DNA of 29,850 nucleotides from JBJELF01 sp051879015 (GCA_051879015.1 JBJELF010000020.1:1-29850), one strand, 5' to 3'. Positions 14,566 through 23,101 are shown, numbered from the stretch's first letter. A program made the numbers and translations. The notes: generated from the letters alone by a model not told the origin.

Positions 14566-15924
14566 TTAGATTAAGCCCTGAATCAAGATAATGAAAATTA
14601 ATACCGGAAGAATAAACTGAAAATACCATTTTAAATACTTCGACTTAGGAAGTTTGATACCACTTCCTTTATTCACCTCTGCCAGATAATGATCAAATCC
14701 CCATCCCCATTTTGTCACACAGAAAAGAAGATAAATCAGAGAACCCAACGGCAGCAACAAATTACTGACCAAAAAATCCTCACTGTCCAGCACATCTCTT
14801 CCTCCAATTAAACGCAAATCGCTCCAAACATTATATCCAAGTATACAAGGTACACTTGCAATCAAGATGAACAAAGCATTAACCCAAACCGCTCGTTTGC
14901 GGCTCCATCCAAAGTTTTCCATACAATTTGCCAGAAGATTTTCAAAAACTGCAATTACCGTAGAAAAAGCAGCAAAGGTCATAAAAAGGAAAAATAACAT
15001 TCCCCATACTCTGCCTGCAACCATGTTCGCAAATACATTGGGCAAAGTAACAAAAATTAATGATGGACCTGCATCCGGTTCTACACCAAAAGAAAAACAT
15101 GCTGGAAAAATGATCAAACCACTCAAAATTGCCACGAAGGTATCCAGCGAACAGATACGCACAGACTCACCCAATAACGTGTATTGATCCGACATATAGC
15201 TTCCAAATATCTCCATCGCTGCAATTCCAAGGCTAAGTGTAAAAAATGCCTGATTCATTGCAGCCACAATTACATTTCCCAACCCGACATCCATTGCACG
15301 GCTCCAGTCTGGCATTAGATAAAAGGCTAATCCTGCACCCGCACCATCGAGTGTCAACGAATGGATAGCCAAAAGAAGAATTAATACCAACAGCGCACTC
15401 ATCATGATTTTGGTAATGCGCTCGAGACCTTTCTGCAGACCAAAACTAAGTACAAAAAAGCCCGCCAAAACCATAATAATCATCCATAAAAGCATTTCAC
15501 CTGGAGAATTCAATAAATCCTGAAAAACCGTACTCACCGCAGCCGCATCCATTCCCTGAAACGTACCTGACACAAATTTACAGAAATACCCTAGCATCCA
15601 TCCAGCAACAGTGGTGTAATACATCATCAACAAATAACAACCAATCAGACAGAAAACGCCATGAATATGCCAATGACTTCCTTTTGGTTCCAGCACTTGA
15701 TAAGCCTTGATTGCACTATGTTTGCCAGCACGGCCCACCGCCAATTCCATAGTCAGCACAGGGACTCCCATACACAATAAGAAAATCAAATAAAACAGCA
15801 CAAACACACTGCCGCCATTTTCTCCCACTACATAAGGAAAGCGCCACACATTTCCAATTCCAATCGCACATCCCGCACTGACCAAAATAAACCCAATGCG
15901 AGAGCCAAAACTTTCTCTTTTCAC
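14566..15924 (-). CDS. Na+-dependent transporter of the NSS (SNF) family, GTG start
   Basis: The 452-residue protein has about 11-12 membrane helices and the LeuT-like NSS opening SRIGFILVSAGCAIGIGNVW with RFPYVVGENGGSVFVLFYL, whose broken helix binds substrate and sodium. A second signature MNQAFFTLSLGIAAMEIFGSY is in helix 6. Bacterial members usually import amino acids with sodium. The gene begins with GTG at 15924, 8 bases after GGGAGG. It has its own promoter at 15997-16025. No clear terminator was seen between it and the ROK gene promoter, so some readthrough into the ROK gene is possible. Confidence 0.9.
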   Translation of the reverse strand: MKRESFGSRIGFILVSAGCAIGIGNVWRFPYVVGENGGSVFVLFYLIFLLCMGVPVLTMELAVGRAGKHSAIKAYQVLEPKGSHWHIHGVFCLIGCYLLMMYYTTVAGWMLGYFCKFVSGTFQGMDAAAVSTVFQDLLNSPGEMLLWMIIMVLAGFFVLSFGLQKGLERITKIMMSALLVLILLLAIHSLTLDGAGAGLAFYLMPDWSRAMDVGLGNVIVAAMNQAFFTLSLGIAAMEIFGSYMSDQYTLLGESVRICSLDTFVAILSGLIIFPACFSFGVEPDAGPSLIFVTLPNVFANMVAGRVWGMLFFLFMTFAAFSTVIAVFENLLANCMENFGWSRKRAVWVNALFILIASVPCILGYNVWSDLRLIGGRDVLDSEDFLVSNLLLPLGSLIYLLFCVTKWGWGFDHYLAEVNKGSGIKLPKSKYLKWYFQFILPVLIFIILIQGLI

Positions 15925-15996
15925 TACTTTGTCCTCCCAAGCTTTTTACTAATTCAAAATTCTATTCTTTCTCTTTTGTTACTCCAAATCTTTCGT

Positions 15997-16025
15997 ATTA
16001 TACCATTACATTTTCTATTTTACAA
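15997..16025 (-). promoter_or_regulatory. Promoter of the NSS transporter gene
   Basis: On the minus strand TTGTAA (16020-16025), a 17-base spacer and TATAAT (15997-16002), with TGG making an extended -10, form a strong promoter about 70 bases before the GTG start. The rest of the gene-free stretch 15925-16265 is very A/T-rich and holds dispersed element copy D and several TATAAT-like strings near 16191-16247 that may serve the DJ-1 gene. Confidence 0.7.
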
Positions 16026-16210
16026 TTATATTTATGGATTTCTTCACGGCAAATATACGATTTTATTTTCTAGTATAATTTCAAATAAATGTGGAAAATA
16101 TATCAATTTCTTCGCGCTGAATTTAAAACACTACCTATAAAATTGACACATTTTTCTGCATTTCCTATCTACCATAATAGAAAAATATCGTTTATAATTA
16201 TATAATACCA

Positions 16211-16244
16211 GGGGCAAAATGTCTTGTTGACCTAAATATCATAT
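16211..16244 (-). repeat. Dispersed element, copy D (before the DJ-1 gene)
   Basis: Read on the minus strand it begins ATGATATTTAGGTCAACAAG and continues ACATTTTGCCCC. It keeps the end ATTTTGCCCC of copy C and the GTCAA core but is more diverged in the middle. It overlaps a TATAAT at 16242-16247, 19 bases before the DJ-1 start. Confidence 0.5.
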
Positions 16245-16265
16245 AATCGAGGAGAGATCAAAGAA

Positions 16266-16781
16266 ATGAAGAATATTATTTTGTTGTATGATCATTGCTG
16301 CATCTATGAAATTGTGATTCTAAATTATTTTTTAAATTTTACAAATCAAGAAGTCGTGTTTTGCTCTATTGAAGGAAATGAAATTTACTCTATGGAGGGA
16401 TATTCGATAAAAGTTGACATGTCTATAAGAGATATTGATTTTTCTAATATCCGAAGCTTTATCCTGCCTGGAGGAAACGTGAAAAACATCGATACTCCTG
16501 CTGTTCTGAAAATGATTGCAAAGCTGCATGAACAAGACATTTTTATCGCAGGAATCTGCGCAGGCGTTGATATATTGGATAAAGCAGGGATACTAAATCA
16601 CATTCGTTCCACTCACTCTACAGAGGAAGACTGCGTGTTCGATGGAAATATACTCACAGCCAGAGCAAATGCATATGTCGATTTTGCTATTGAAGCAGCA
16701 AAAATATTAGATTTATTTGAGAGTGAAGCTGATTTACAAGAAACTATTGATTTTTGGAAAAATTATAAAAGAATTCAATAA
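16266..16781 (+). CDS. DJ-1/PfpI family protein
   Basis: The 171-residue protein has the class I glutamine amidotransferase-like fold of DJ-1/PfpI: VKNIILLYDH opening in the form MKNIILLYDH, the conserved Glu15 that contacts the active Cys, FILPGG at 65-70 and the nucleophile elbow AGICAG with Cys98. This family includes stress chaperones, glyoxalase-like enzymes and regulator domains; which applies here cannot be read. It is monocistronic, with GAGGAG upstream and a strong terminator overlapping its stop codon. Confidence 0.85.
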   Translation: MKNIILLYDHCCIYEIVILNYFLNFTNQEVVFCSIEGNEIYSMEGYSIKVDMSIRDIDFSNIRSFILPGGNVKNIDTPAVLKMIAKLHEQDIFIAGICAGVDILDKAGILNHIRSTHSTEEDCVFDGNILTARANAYVDFAIEAAKILDLFESEADLQETIDFWKNYKRIQ

Positions 16782-16830
16782 AATAACCGCCAGTATTGAT
16801 ATCCCAAATATCTGTACTGGCGGTTATTTT
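16780..16830 (+). terminator. Terminator overlapping the DJ-1 stop codon
   Basis: AAAATAACCGCCAGTA (16780-16795) and TACTGGCGGTTATTTT (16815-16830) form a perfect 16-bp stem with a 19-base loop. The left arm begins inside the TAA stop. The A and T ends make it usable in both directions, toward the convergent GH3 gene as well. Confidence 0.85.
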
Positions 16831-16926
16831 ACTTCTCGGAAATCCCATTTGTTTTATCTGATAGGTAGTTCACTGCAATATAATAATATTTTATCCCCCT
16901 GAAAACTACAAATTGCCTCATACACC

Positions 16927-18666
16927 TCACAGTCTGGTGTCCCATCGATTACAAAATGCATCTACAGGGCTAACACCCTTGAATTCCGACTTGCCCATCA
17001 GCTTGGCCACAGTTTGGCGCAAAGCCTCACGACTGCCATTATAGGTATTGATATAGGTGGGCACCATTGCAAGATCTATTAGGTGAAAAGGATAAGCCAC
17101 GGAGATAGCTGCCGTGGGAACCTCTGAAGCGTACCAGGGAATTTCCGGTCCCATAGGAATCTGCCATTGGATGTTTCTGCCGTTCGTGACAGAGAATGGG
17201 GCAATATTCATGAGCACAATGGCTGCGTCATACTCGCTGGTAAACCGCTTCACGGACATGGCTGCCAGAAATTTCTTTCCATTGACCCCCTTGGGACTAA
17301 GATATTTCAGCGGCTTAAGCTTATAAACGGTAGGTTCAAAGCCTTGAGCGCGCAGTTCTTCCGCCAACAGACCGCTAATTGGATTCTTTCGGTTTTTCAG
17401 CTTAGATTGAAGGCTGGTATCCTCCGCCGTGTAGATAATGATTCTCTTGTGAGTCTCAGGAGACCAAGGAAGCTGATTTTTGCTATTTTTTACCAGAGTA
17501 ATGGACTGGTCAATGATTTCTGCTGCTTTCTGCTTATGCTCCTTGCATCCGATGATGGCAAGCCCTTCTTTCGGAGGAATCAACGTCCCGTCAGCTTTCT
17601 TTCGATGCATCCCTAAAGAAGCCTTGAAAGCCAATACTGTATGAACTGCTTCATCCAGCCGCTCCATACTCAGTCTGCCATCGGATAAAGCCTCCTTGAG
17701 ATAATCAATATCTTCATCATGATCTCGATAATACAAAATCATGTCACAGCCACTCATGAGCATCTGAGGAATAAAATCGTGGCGGCGCATTCGGCCGGTA
17801 ATACCTACCATATGAGTGGCATCGGTAACAATCAGCCCATTAAAACCTAATTTCTTTCGCAGTAAATCTTGCAGCAACTCAGGAGCCACGGTAGCAGGCA
17901 TAATCTCTTCGTCTTTTATTTCAGGGCGTAGGAAACGACTGTAGGCAGGCAGAGCAATATGACCAACCATAACACTTTGCACCCCGGCATCAATCATACC
18001 CTGATAAATCTTTCCGTAGCTGGCATCCCATTCCTCACAGGTACAATCATTGTAAGTAGTAACCAAATGCTGGTCACGCTCATCGCGACCATCGCCAGGA
18101 AAGTGCTTCATACAGCAGGCCACACCAGCCTCCTTAGCTCCTCGAAGATATTCCAAACTCATTTTCAGCACCGTATCTGGATCTCGCCCAAAGCTGCGGG
18201 TAGGAATAATACAGTTACGCCAATTGAAATCCACATCCACAATTGGAGCAAAGGTCCAGTTGCAGCCCACAGCAGCAGCCTCTTTGCATCCGTAATAGCC
18301 CAGATAATAGGCATTCTGAGCATCGCCGGTAGCAGCGATAGCAATTTCTTCGCCAATTTTAGTGCCGCCAGATACCGCACCATTACCTCCTGCCTCCACA
18401 TTAGCCGCAATCAGTGTCGGAATTTTACTGCTTGCCTGAATAGCGGCATTCTGCTCCCACAACTTTTCTGCAGACATATTGTTGTACCGAAAACCTCCCA
18501 ACTGATATTTATTCTGCATAGCAGTTACTTCTTTGGGAGTATTATTCCAAAGCATATCTACAAATACTTGGTTCAGCTTTTCTTCCAAGCTCATGCCGGC
18601 AAAGGTCTCTTCCACCCAACTCAAGTCCTCCTGATTTAAATAAAATGGTTTTTTTGTATAATCCAT
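16927..18666 (-). CDS. Glycoside hydrolase family 3 (beta-N-acetylglucosaminidase-like/beta-glucosidase)
   Basis: The 579-residue protein has the GH3 barrel: an opening helix LEEKLNQVF, the substrate loop KHFPGDGRDERDQH (Lys187-His188 and an Asp198-x-His200 dyad as in NagZ-type enzymes) and the nucleophile segment GLIVTDATHM (Asp282). About 200 further residues form a second alpha/beta domain, like NagZ-type two-domain enzymes rather than the long GH3 glucosidases. No signal peptide, so it is cytosolic. The start at 18666 is fixed by AGGAGG 8 bases upstream; the earlier in-frame Met at 18726 has no such site. Directly upstream is the out-of-frame remnant of a sugar transporter, which was probably its partner. 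The gene looks visibly richer in G+C than most of the window. Confidence 0.87.
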   Translation of the reverse strand: MDYTKKPFYLNQEDLSWVEETFAGMSLEEKLNQVFVDMLWNNTPKEVTAMQNKYQLGGFRYNNMSAEKLWEQNAAIQASSKIPTLIAANVEAGGNGAVSGGTKIGEEIAIAATGDAQNAYYLGYYGCKEAAAVGCNWTFAPIVDVDFNWRNCIIPTRSFGRDPDTVLKMSLEYLRGAKEAGVACCMKHFPGDGRDERDQHLVTTYNDCTCEEWDASYGKIYQGMIDAGVQSVMVGHIALPAYSRFLRPEIKDEEIMPATVAPELLQDLLRKKLGFNGLIVTDATHMVGITGRMRRHDFIPQMLMSGCDMILYYRDHDEDIDYLKEALSDGRLSMERLDEAVHTVLAFKASLGMHRKKADGTLIPPKEGLAIIGCKEHKQKAAEIIDQSITLVKNSKNQLPWSPETHKRIIIYTAEDTSLQSKLKNRKNPISGLLAEELRAQGFEPTVYKLKPLKYLSPKGVNGKKFLAAMSVKRFTSEYDAAIVLMNIAPFSVTNGRNIQWQIPMGPEIPWYASEVPTAAISVAYPFHLIDLAMVPTYINTYNGSREALRQTVAKLMGKSEFKGVSPVDAFCNRWDTRL

Positions 18667-18682
18667 ATCGATTTCCTCCTGA

Positions 18683-18838
18683 TTTATTTTGCAGGGCAGC
18701 CTGAATCTGCTCCATCTTCTTATCATCTAATTCATAAAATTTCATTGCAATCAGCGATGCAATATGTCCTAAAATAGTGATACCGCAGCCAACAGCTGCG
18801 GCCCACTCTCGTTTTAAATATGCGATTACTTTCTGTAC
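18683..18838 (-). pseudogene. C-terminal remnant of a GPH/MFS-type sugar transporter
   Basis: In a frame distinct from both neighbours, the minus strand reads a hydrophobic segment AAAVGCGITILGHIASLIA and then MKFYELDDKKMEQIQAALQ. This is the characteristic end of GPH (glycoside-pentoside-hexuronide:cation symporter) proteins: the last membrane helix, an FYxL turn and a short amphipathic tail. No start codon precedes the helix in this frame, the upstream part is replaced by the end of the oleate hydratase gene, and the frame runs on without its own stop into GH3. It looks like the tail of a deleted transporter gene. A GC-rich hairpin (CCGCAGC/GCTGCGG, 18783-18801) lies in it and may now help end the oleate hydratase transcript. 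Confidence 0.6.
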
Positions 18839-20589
18839 ACAGGAGGTTCCTTACCCGGATAAAGACTCGGATATTCTTCTATTCCATTAACCAATGCCAG
18901 AATCTTTCTTTCCATTTCTCGAAATTTCAGAGGATTCATTTTCGGCAGATTTTTTCCTGTAATAGGACCATTGATATTCTGAATCTTCTTAATCTGGGCG
19001 ATGACATAACGCAGATCATAGAAGGTGGGTGCTACCTCCAGAGACTTTTTCTCCACTCCAGACAGAGCATAGGCTGCATACATACCCGTGCGGCACGAAG
19101 TTTCCACTGTAAACACTGCATCCGACGGTGTTTCCACATACTGTCCGATAAACGCCAGATTCGTGCATCCCTCTGGAACTACCTTGGGTCGGTCGGTAAT
19201 TTCACGTGGCATGAATTGACTGGTAATATAGGGCATCATACAGGTCGAAACATAAGTATGCGATAAAAGTTCGTCTTTTAGATCCAGCATACCAAAATGG
19301 TATAACATCTCAGTTAGAATTTCATTTCCAGTACAGTCACACATTGGCTTTTTAACATAATTGCCAGGGCGTTCTCCCCACAAGCCGTAACCCCAACCTA
19401 CCTGCACATTCTCCGGCTGATTCGGAAAATAGGGGGCATGGTAAGGAATATAGGAAATATCCCAGTTGGATTCTGGAAAGGAAATAATGCCACTTTCTCC
19501 AATGGGGCGCCCGGACAATTTCTCAATGCGCGTATAAAATTCTGGAAAATTTGTAATAGTTGGAAAAAAACTGAGCCATTTCGTTTTATCAATATCGCTG
19601 ATAAATTTTTCCGGTCTGCCAAACTTAGGATCAAGTTCAGCCAACCTTTCCCAGACACTAAATACCCCACGATCTTTTTTATCTCTATTAGTCGGAGCAA
19701 CTGTGTTATTATCACCGAAGGCAGAATTCTGACTCATACTGCCATTGGTGAAAAACACCATATCCCTTGGTTCAATGCTGAGTATGTATTCTTTTTGCGA
19801 CACTTCATAACGCAAACCAGTAACTGTATTATGGTCATCTGTCATTAAAATTTCTTTCACCGACAGACCAGTTCGAAATTGTACCCCCTTCTCAGTGAGC
19901 CATGTCAAAATAGGAAGGACGATGGCATCATACTCATTTAAATCAGTATGCAGAATTCCATGCTCGTAGTCACTTTCCGGCATGAAATGGGTAAAACGTC
20001 GAAAGTATCGCTTTGCTTCAATGGCACTATGGTACTGCTTGAAAGCCAGCATATTGTGGAAAGTAAGCCACAGATTTCCATGAAAAAAACTTTCTGGAAA
20101 GACATCGGCAATCGTTTTCCCTTCCAGCTCTTTCTCATCGCAGAAAAGCACCTTCAACATAGCTTCCATACATTCATCATCCATGGAAAAGTCATGACAA
20201 GGAATCGCCTTCCCTTCTACAACCAGACGATACTCATTATGCAAAGGATGTTCATAATTGTAATCCCACACATCATCCAAAACTGTCCGACCAGGATGAC
20301 GAAGAGAAGGAACCTTGGAACAAATATTCCAAAGGCACTCCATTTGAGGCTCGAGTTCACGCTCTCCGCGGCAAAGATAGCCAGTCTGTGCATTGCCAGC
20401 ACCATCCATAGACCCCCCAATTTCATTTGATGCCTCCAGAATAGTAATATTTTTACCAGGCATATGGATGTCATCCACAAGGTAGACTGCTGCAGATAAC
20501 CCAGCAATTCCTCCGCCAATAATATAGGCCTTCCTATATTCAATTCCCTCAGGAGGCTTTGCATTATACTTCAAATCATAAACTTTCAT
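18826..20589 (-). CDS. Oleate hydratase (MCRA family), second copy
   Basis: The 587-residue protein belongs to the myosin-cross-reactive-antigen/oleate hydratase family, FAD enzymes that add water to cis double bonds of free unsaturated fatty acids to give hydroxy fatty acids. It has the dinucleotide motif YIIGGGIAGLSAA, the GGSMDG turn, RGERELEPQMECLW holding the conserved catalytic-region Glu, and the block HTYVSTCMMPYITSQFMPR near the C-terminus. It follows the first copy after 21 bases, with GAAGGA 8 bases before its ATG, so the two form an operon. The two proteins share long identical blocks, for example the CMMPYITSQFMPR segment, but differ in the middle and at the C-terminus. Confidence 0.93.
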   Translation of the reverse strand: MKVYDLKYNAKPPEGIEYRKAYIIGGGIAGLSAAVYLVDDIHMPGKNITILEASNEIGGSMDGAGNAQTGYLCRGERELEPQMECLWNICSKVPSLRHPGRTVLDDVWDYNYEHPLHNEYRLVVEGKAIPCHDFSMDDECMEAMLKVLFCDEKELEGKTIADVFPESFFHGNLWLTFHNMLAFKQYHSAIEAKRYFRRFTHFMPESDYEHGILHTDLNEYDAIVLPILTWLTEKGVQFRTGLSVKEILMTDDHNTVTGLRYEVSQKEYILSIEPRDMVFFTNGSMSQNSAFGDNNTVAPTNRDKKDRGVFSVWERLAELDPKFGRPEKFISDIDKTKWLSFFPTITNFPEFYTRIEKLSGRPIGESGIISFPESNWDISYIPYHAPYFPNQPENVQVGWGYGLWGERPGNYVKKPMCDCTGNEILTEMLYHFGMLDLKDELLSHTYVSTCMMPYITSQFMPREITDRPKVVPEGCTNLAFIGQYVETPSDAVFTVETSCRTGMYAAYALSGVEKKSLEVAPTFYDLRYVIAQIKKIQNINGPITGKNLPKMNPLKFREMERKILALVNGIEEYPSLYPGKEPPVYRK

Positions 20590-20610
20590 AAATTAAATCC
20601 TTCTTCTTTT

Positions 20611-22359
20611 TTAATAAATTACATCATCATCTTTAATTTCAGGAATACTGTTTATCATACCCAACAATTCTTCAATTTTACTGTTTATCTGAAACGGATT
20701 GATCAGTGGCAAATCGGACTTTTTCAATGTGTCCGTACCCAGCATTTTCTTCAAACACATGGACAATATACGGATATCATAGTGAGGCTCATAAAGCGGT
20801 GTCACAGGGCGGTCAAGTTTCAGTAAACCGTAAGCAGCCATCATAGCAGTACGAACAGAAGTTTCCACAGTGAATACCACATCACCAGGCAGTTCTACAT
20901 ATTGACCAATCAGAGCCAGATTTGTACAGCCTTCCGGCTGAACCAGCGGTCTGTCTTTAATTGCTCTTGGCATGAACTGGCTTGTAATATAAGGCATCAT
21001 ACAGGTTGACACATAGGTATGGGAAAGTACCTCATCTTTGATATCCAACATTCCTACATGATAGAGGAACTCCGTCATGATTTCATCACCAGTACATTCT
21101 GCCATCGGCTTTTTAATATAATTACCCTCTCTCTCCCCATACAGACCATCAAACCAAAATATCTGTTCATCTTCACTCTGGTTTGGAAAATACTTTCCAT
21201 ACAAAACAAAAGAAATATCCCAGTTGGAATCCAAAATAGTAACAGCTCCAGAAGAACCTCCTGGTCGGCTATCCAACATTTCACGCATACGTTGATGGAA
21301 TTTAGGGTATCCCTTTGTTGTAGGAAATACACTCATCCACTTCGTCTTGTCGATATCAGAGATAAATTTTGCTGGATTTCCGAATTTTTCATTCTTTTTT
21401 GCGAGATTTTCCCATAAAGAGAACAAGCCTCGATTTTTCATGTCACGGTTAGTTTCAGCAATGTGAGTATTGTCGCCCATACAGCTATTTTGTGTCATAG
21501 AACCAAGCGTCACAATTACCACATCATCTGCTGCAACAGAAACCACTTTGTCTTCGCCGTCTACTTTTGCTCTGACAGCAGTTACTATGTCAGCAGCTGC
21601 ATCCATTTCAAGATCATATACAGTACAGTTTGTCAGAATGTTCACATCTCGTTCCATCAACCATTTTTTTATTGGCTTGATGAGAGAATCATACTGATTA
21701 TGCTGCATCTCAATCTGCCCTCGCAGATATTCAATACCAGGTAAATGATGAACAAAACGAATCATATATCGTTTCATTTCGATCAGGCTGTGATAATGCT
21801 TAAATGCCAACATAGAATGGAAACAAATCCACATACTTGACTGATAAAGTTCTTCAGCCGTATCACCAAAAAATTCTTCAATTGTGACATTCTCGACCTC
21901 TTCCTCGGGAACTGTCATCATCTCAATCATCTTTGCAGAAAGTTTTGGAGACATCTTGAAATTTTTAATCTGCTCATACACCTTGCCTTGCTGATAAAGG
22001 ACACGATTATTGGCATAAATCTTATATTCTCGATTTGCCTCTACTGTCTCTTCCAGTACCGTGCGGCCAGGTGTATCAACGGATGGTATCTTTGCACACA
22101 GATACCACAAACATTCCATGTTAGGCTCCAGCTCTCGCTCACCTCGGCTTGTGTACCCGCGCTCGTTTGTTGCACCATCCATGGAACCGCCTACATCAGA
22201 AAGCTGCTCATAGATAGTTACATTTTTACCTGGCATATAGCCGTCATCAATCAAAAATACTGCTGCAGCAAGACCTGCGATTCCGCCGCCTACAATGTGA
22301 GCCTTTCTGTTTTCAATATTTTCCGGTTTATGCGCTCGAATACGGTCAAAATTTCTCAT
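20611..22359 (-). CDS. Oleate hydratase (MCRA family), first copy
   Basis: The 582-residue protein begins MRNFDRIRAHKPENIENRKA and has the FAD loop HIVGGGIAGLAAA (Gly24-Gly29), GGSMDGATNERGY, RGERELEPNMECLWYLC (72-88), the lipid-facing MLAFKHYHSLIEMKRYMIRF segment and a late CMMPYITSQFMPR block, all typical of oleate hydratases. The start at 22359 is chosen because GGAAGG lies 8 bases upstream; an earlier Met at 22398 lacks a good site and would fall in the operator region. It is the first gene of a two-gene operon, divergent from a TetR regulator. In gut bacteria this activity detoxifies host- or diet-derived unsaturated fatty acids; use here is inferred. Confidence 0.94.
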   Translation of the reverse strand: MRNFDRIRAHKPENIENRKAHIVGGGIAGLAAAVFLIDDGYMPGKNVTIYEQLSDVGGSMDGATNERGYTSRGERELEPNMECLWYLCAKIPSVDTPGRTVLEETVEANREYKIYANNRVLYQQGKVYEQIKNFKMSPKLSAKMIEMMTVPEEEVENVTIEEFFGDTAEELYQSSMWICFHSMLAFKHYHSLIEMKRYMIRFVHHLPGIEYLRGQIEMQHNQYDSLIKPIKKWLMERDVNILTNCTVYDLEMDAAADIVTAVRAKVDGEDKVVSVAADDVVIVTLGSMTQNSCMGDNTHIAETNRDMKNRGLFSLWENLAKKNEKFGNPAKFISDIDKTKWMSVFPTTKGYPKFHQRMREMLDSRPGGSSGAVTILDSNWDISFVLYGKYFPNQSEDEQIFWFDGLYGEREGNYIKKPMAECTGDEIMTEFLYHVGMLDIKDEVLSHTYVSTCMMPYITSQFMPRAIKDRPLVQPEGCTNLALIGQYVELPGDVVFTVETSVRTAMMAAYGLLKLDRPVTPLYEPHYDIRILSMCLKKMLGTDTLKKSDLPLINPFQINSKIEELLGMINSIPEIKDDDVIY

Positions 22360-22389
22360 ATTTGTTTCCTTCCTTTCTTTTTGAATATT

Positions 22390-22438
22390 GCGTAACACTC
22401 AAATGATACTTGACACTCGTTACGCTTATTAGTATAAT
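22390..22438. promoter_or_regulatory. Overlapping divergent promoters of tetR and ohyA with inverted repeat
   Basis: Plus strand: TTGACA (22410-22415), a 17-base spacer and TATAAT (22433-22438), a consensus promoter for tetR. Minus strand: TATACT (22431-22436) with a weak TTGCTG 16 bases upstream, for the hydratase operon. The two -10 boxes share the same bases, so only one polymerase can occupy the region. GCGTAAC (22390-22396) and GTTACGC (22419-22425) are perfect complements flanking the tetR -35 box, and lie just past the ohyA start point. A TetR dimer there could block both promoters. Confidence 0.65.
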
Positions 22439-22465
22439 AAAATTTAGAAAAACAGCAACCGCACA

Positions 22466-22487
22466 ACCCCTGTTGCGAAACAGGTTA
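22466..22487. promoter_or_regulatory. Candidate TetR operator palindrome in the tetR leader
   Basis: CCTGTT (22470-22475), centre GCGA, AACAGG (22480-22485), with flanking AAC/GTT partly extending the symmetry. The compact size suits a TetR dimer better than the wider repeat at 22390-22425. It lies about 25-40 bases after the tetR start point, where binding would be autoregulatory, and upstream of the ohyA -35. Confidence 0.5.
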
Positions 22488-22534
22488 GTTGACAAACGCA
22501 TTGCAAATGTTTCCAAACAAGGAAGGAGGAAAAA

Positions 22535-23101
22535 ATGGAAAAAAAATTAGATTTCCGAGTACAGCGAACGTATAAGGCATTGCAGGAGGCACTTATGGCT
22601 CTGTTGAATGAAAAAAATTTTGATGATATTACCGTAGGAGAATTATGTGAAAGGGCAATGATCCGCAGGGCAACTTTTTATAAGCATTTTGGCGATAAGT
22701 ATGAACTATTTGCTTTTTGCATCAGAGAATTACAGGAACAGTTCAAACAGAAAAACAGTCTGGAATATGATACAAAACGACCACAAACCTTTTATGTAAG
22801 TATGATTGACTATTCCCTTCAATTCGTGGAACAGCACATCGATATGATAAAATCCATGTTAAAAAGCAATAGCTCTGAAATGCTTTTTGATATTTTATCA
22901 AATGAAATCGAATTCGATATCCGCAGTCACTTACGCGAAGACGCCAAAAACGGTGCCATTCTTCCCACGAAACCAGGATTACTGGCAACACTGATTACCG
23001 GGGCACTGATTTATACAATCAAATGGTGGATAGTGCAGGACAAACCAATTCCGCGTGAGGAACTAGTTCAAGTCTTTACTTCCTTAATAAAAATTATGTA
23101 G
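22535..23101 (+). CDS. TetR/AcrR-family regulator
   Basis: The 188-residue protein has an N-terminal TetR helix-turn-helix (about 8-55): VQRTYKALQEALMALL, DITVGELCERAMIRRATFYK and HFGDKYELF. The C-terminal ligand domain of about 130 residues is of the kind seen in TetR proteins near lipid-related genes. AGGAGG lies 5 bases before the ATG. It is divergent from the oleate hydratase operon, with shared overlapping promoters, so it most likely represses that operon and is released by fatty acids or acyl-CoA. It is convergent with the GLUG/MMPL genes, from which a two-way terminator separates it, so control of those is less likely. Confidence 0.9.
   Translation: MEKKLDFRVQRTYKALQEALMALLNEKNFDDITVGELCERAMIRRATFYKHFGDKYELFAFCIRELQEQFKQKNSLEYDTKRPQTFYVSMIDYSLQFVEQHIDMIKSMLKSNSSEMLFDILSNEIEFDIRSHLREDAKNGAILPTKPGLLATLITGALIYTIKWWIVQDKPIPREELVQVFTSLIKIM

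Noticed and set aside
17959..18639. 226-residue plus-strand frame opposite GH3
   Set aside because: Fully antisense to a gene with clear catalytic motifs, no ribosome site and no recognisable domain.
18542..18745. 67-residue minus-strand frame starting MKFYELDDKK
   Set aside because: Not an independent gene. Its first part is the GPH transporter remnant and the rest reads GH3 out of frame; no ribosome site precedes the Met.
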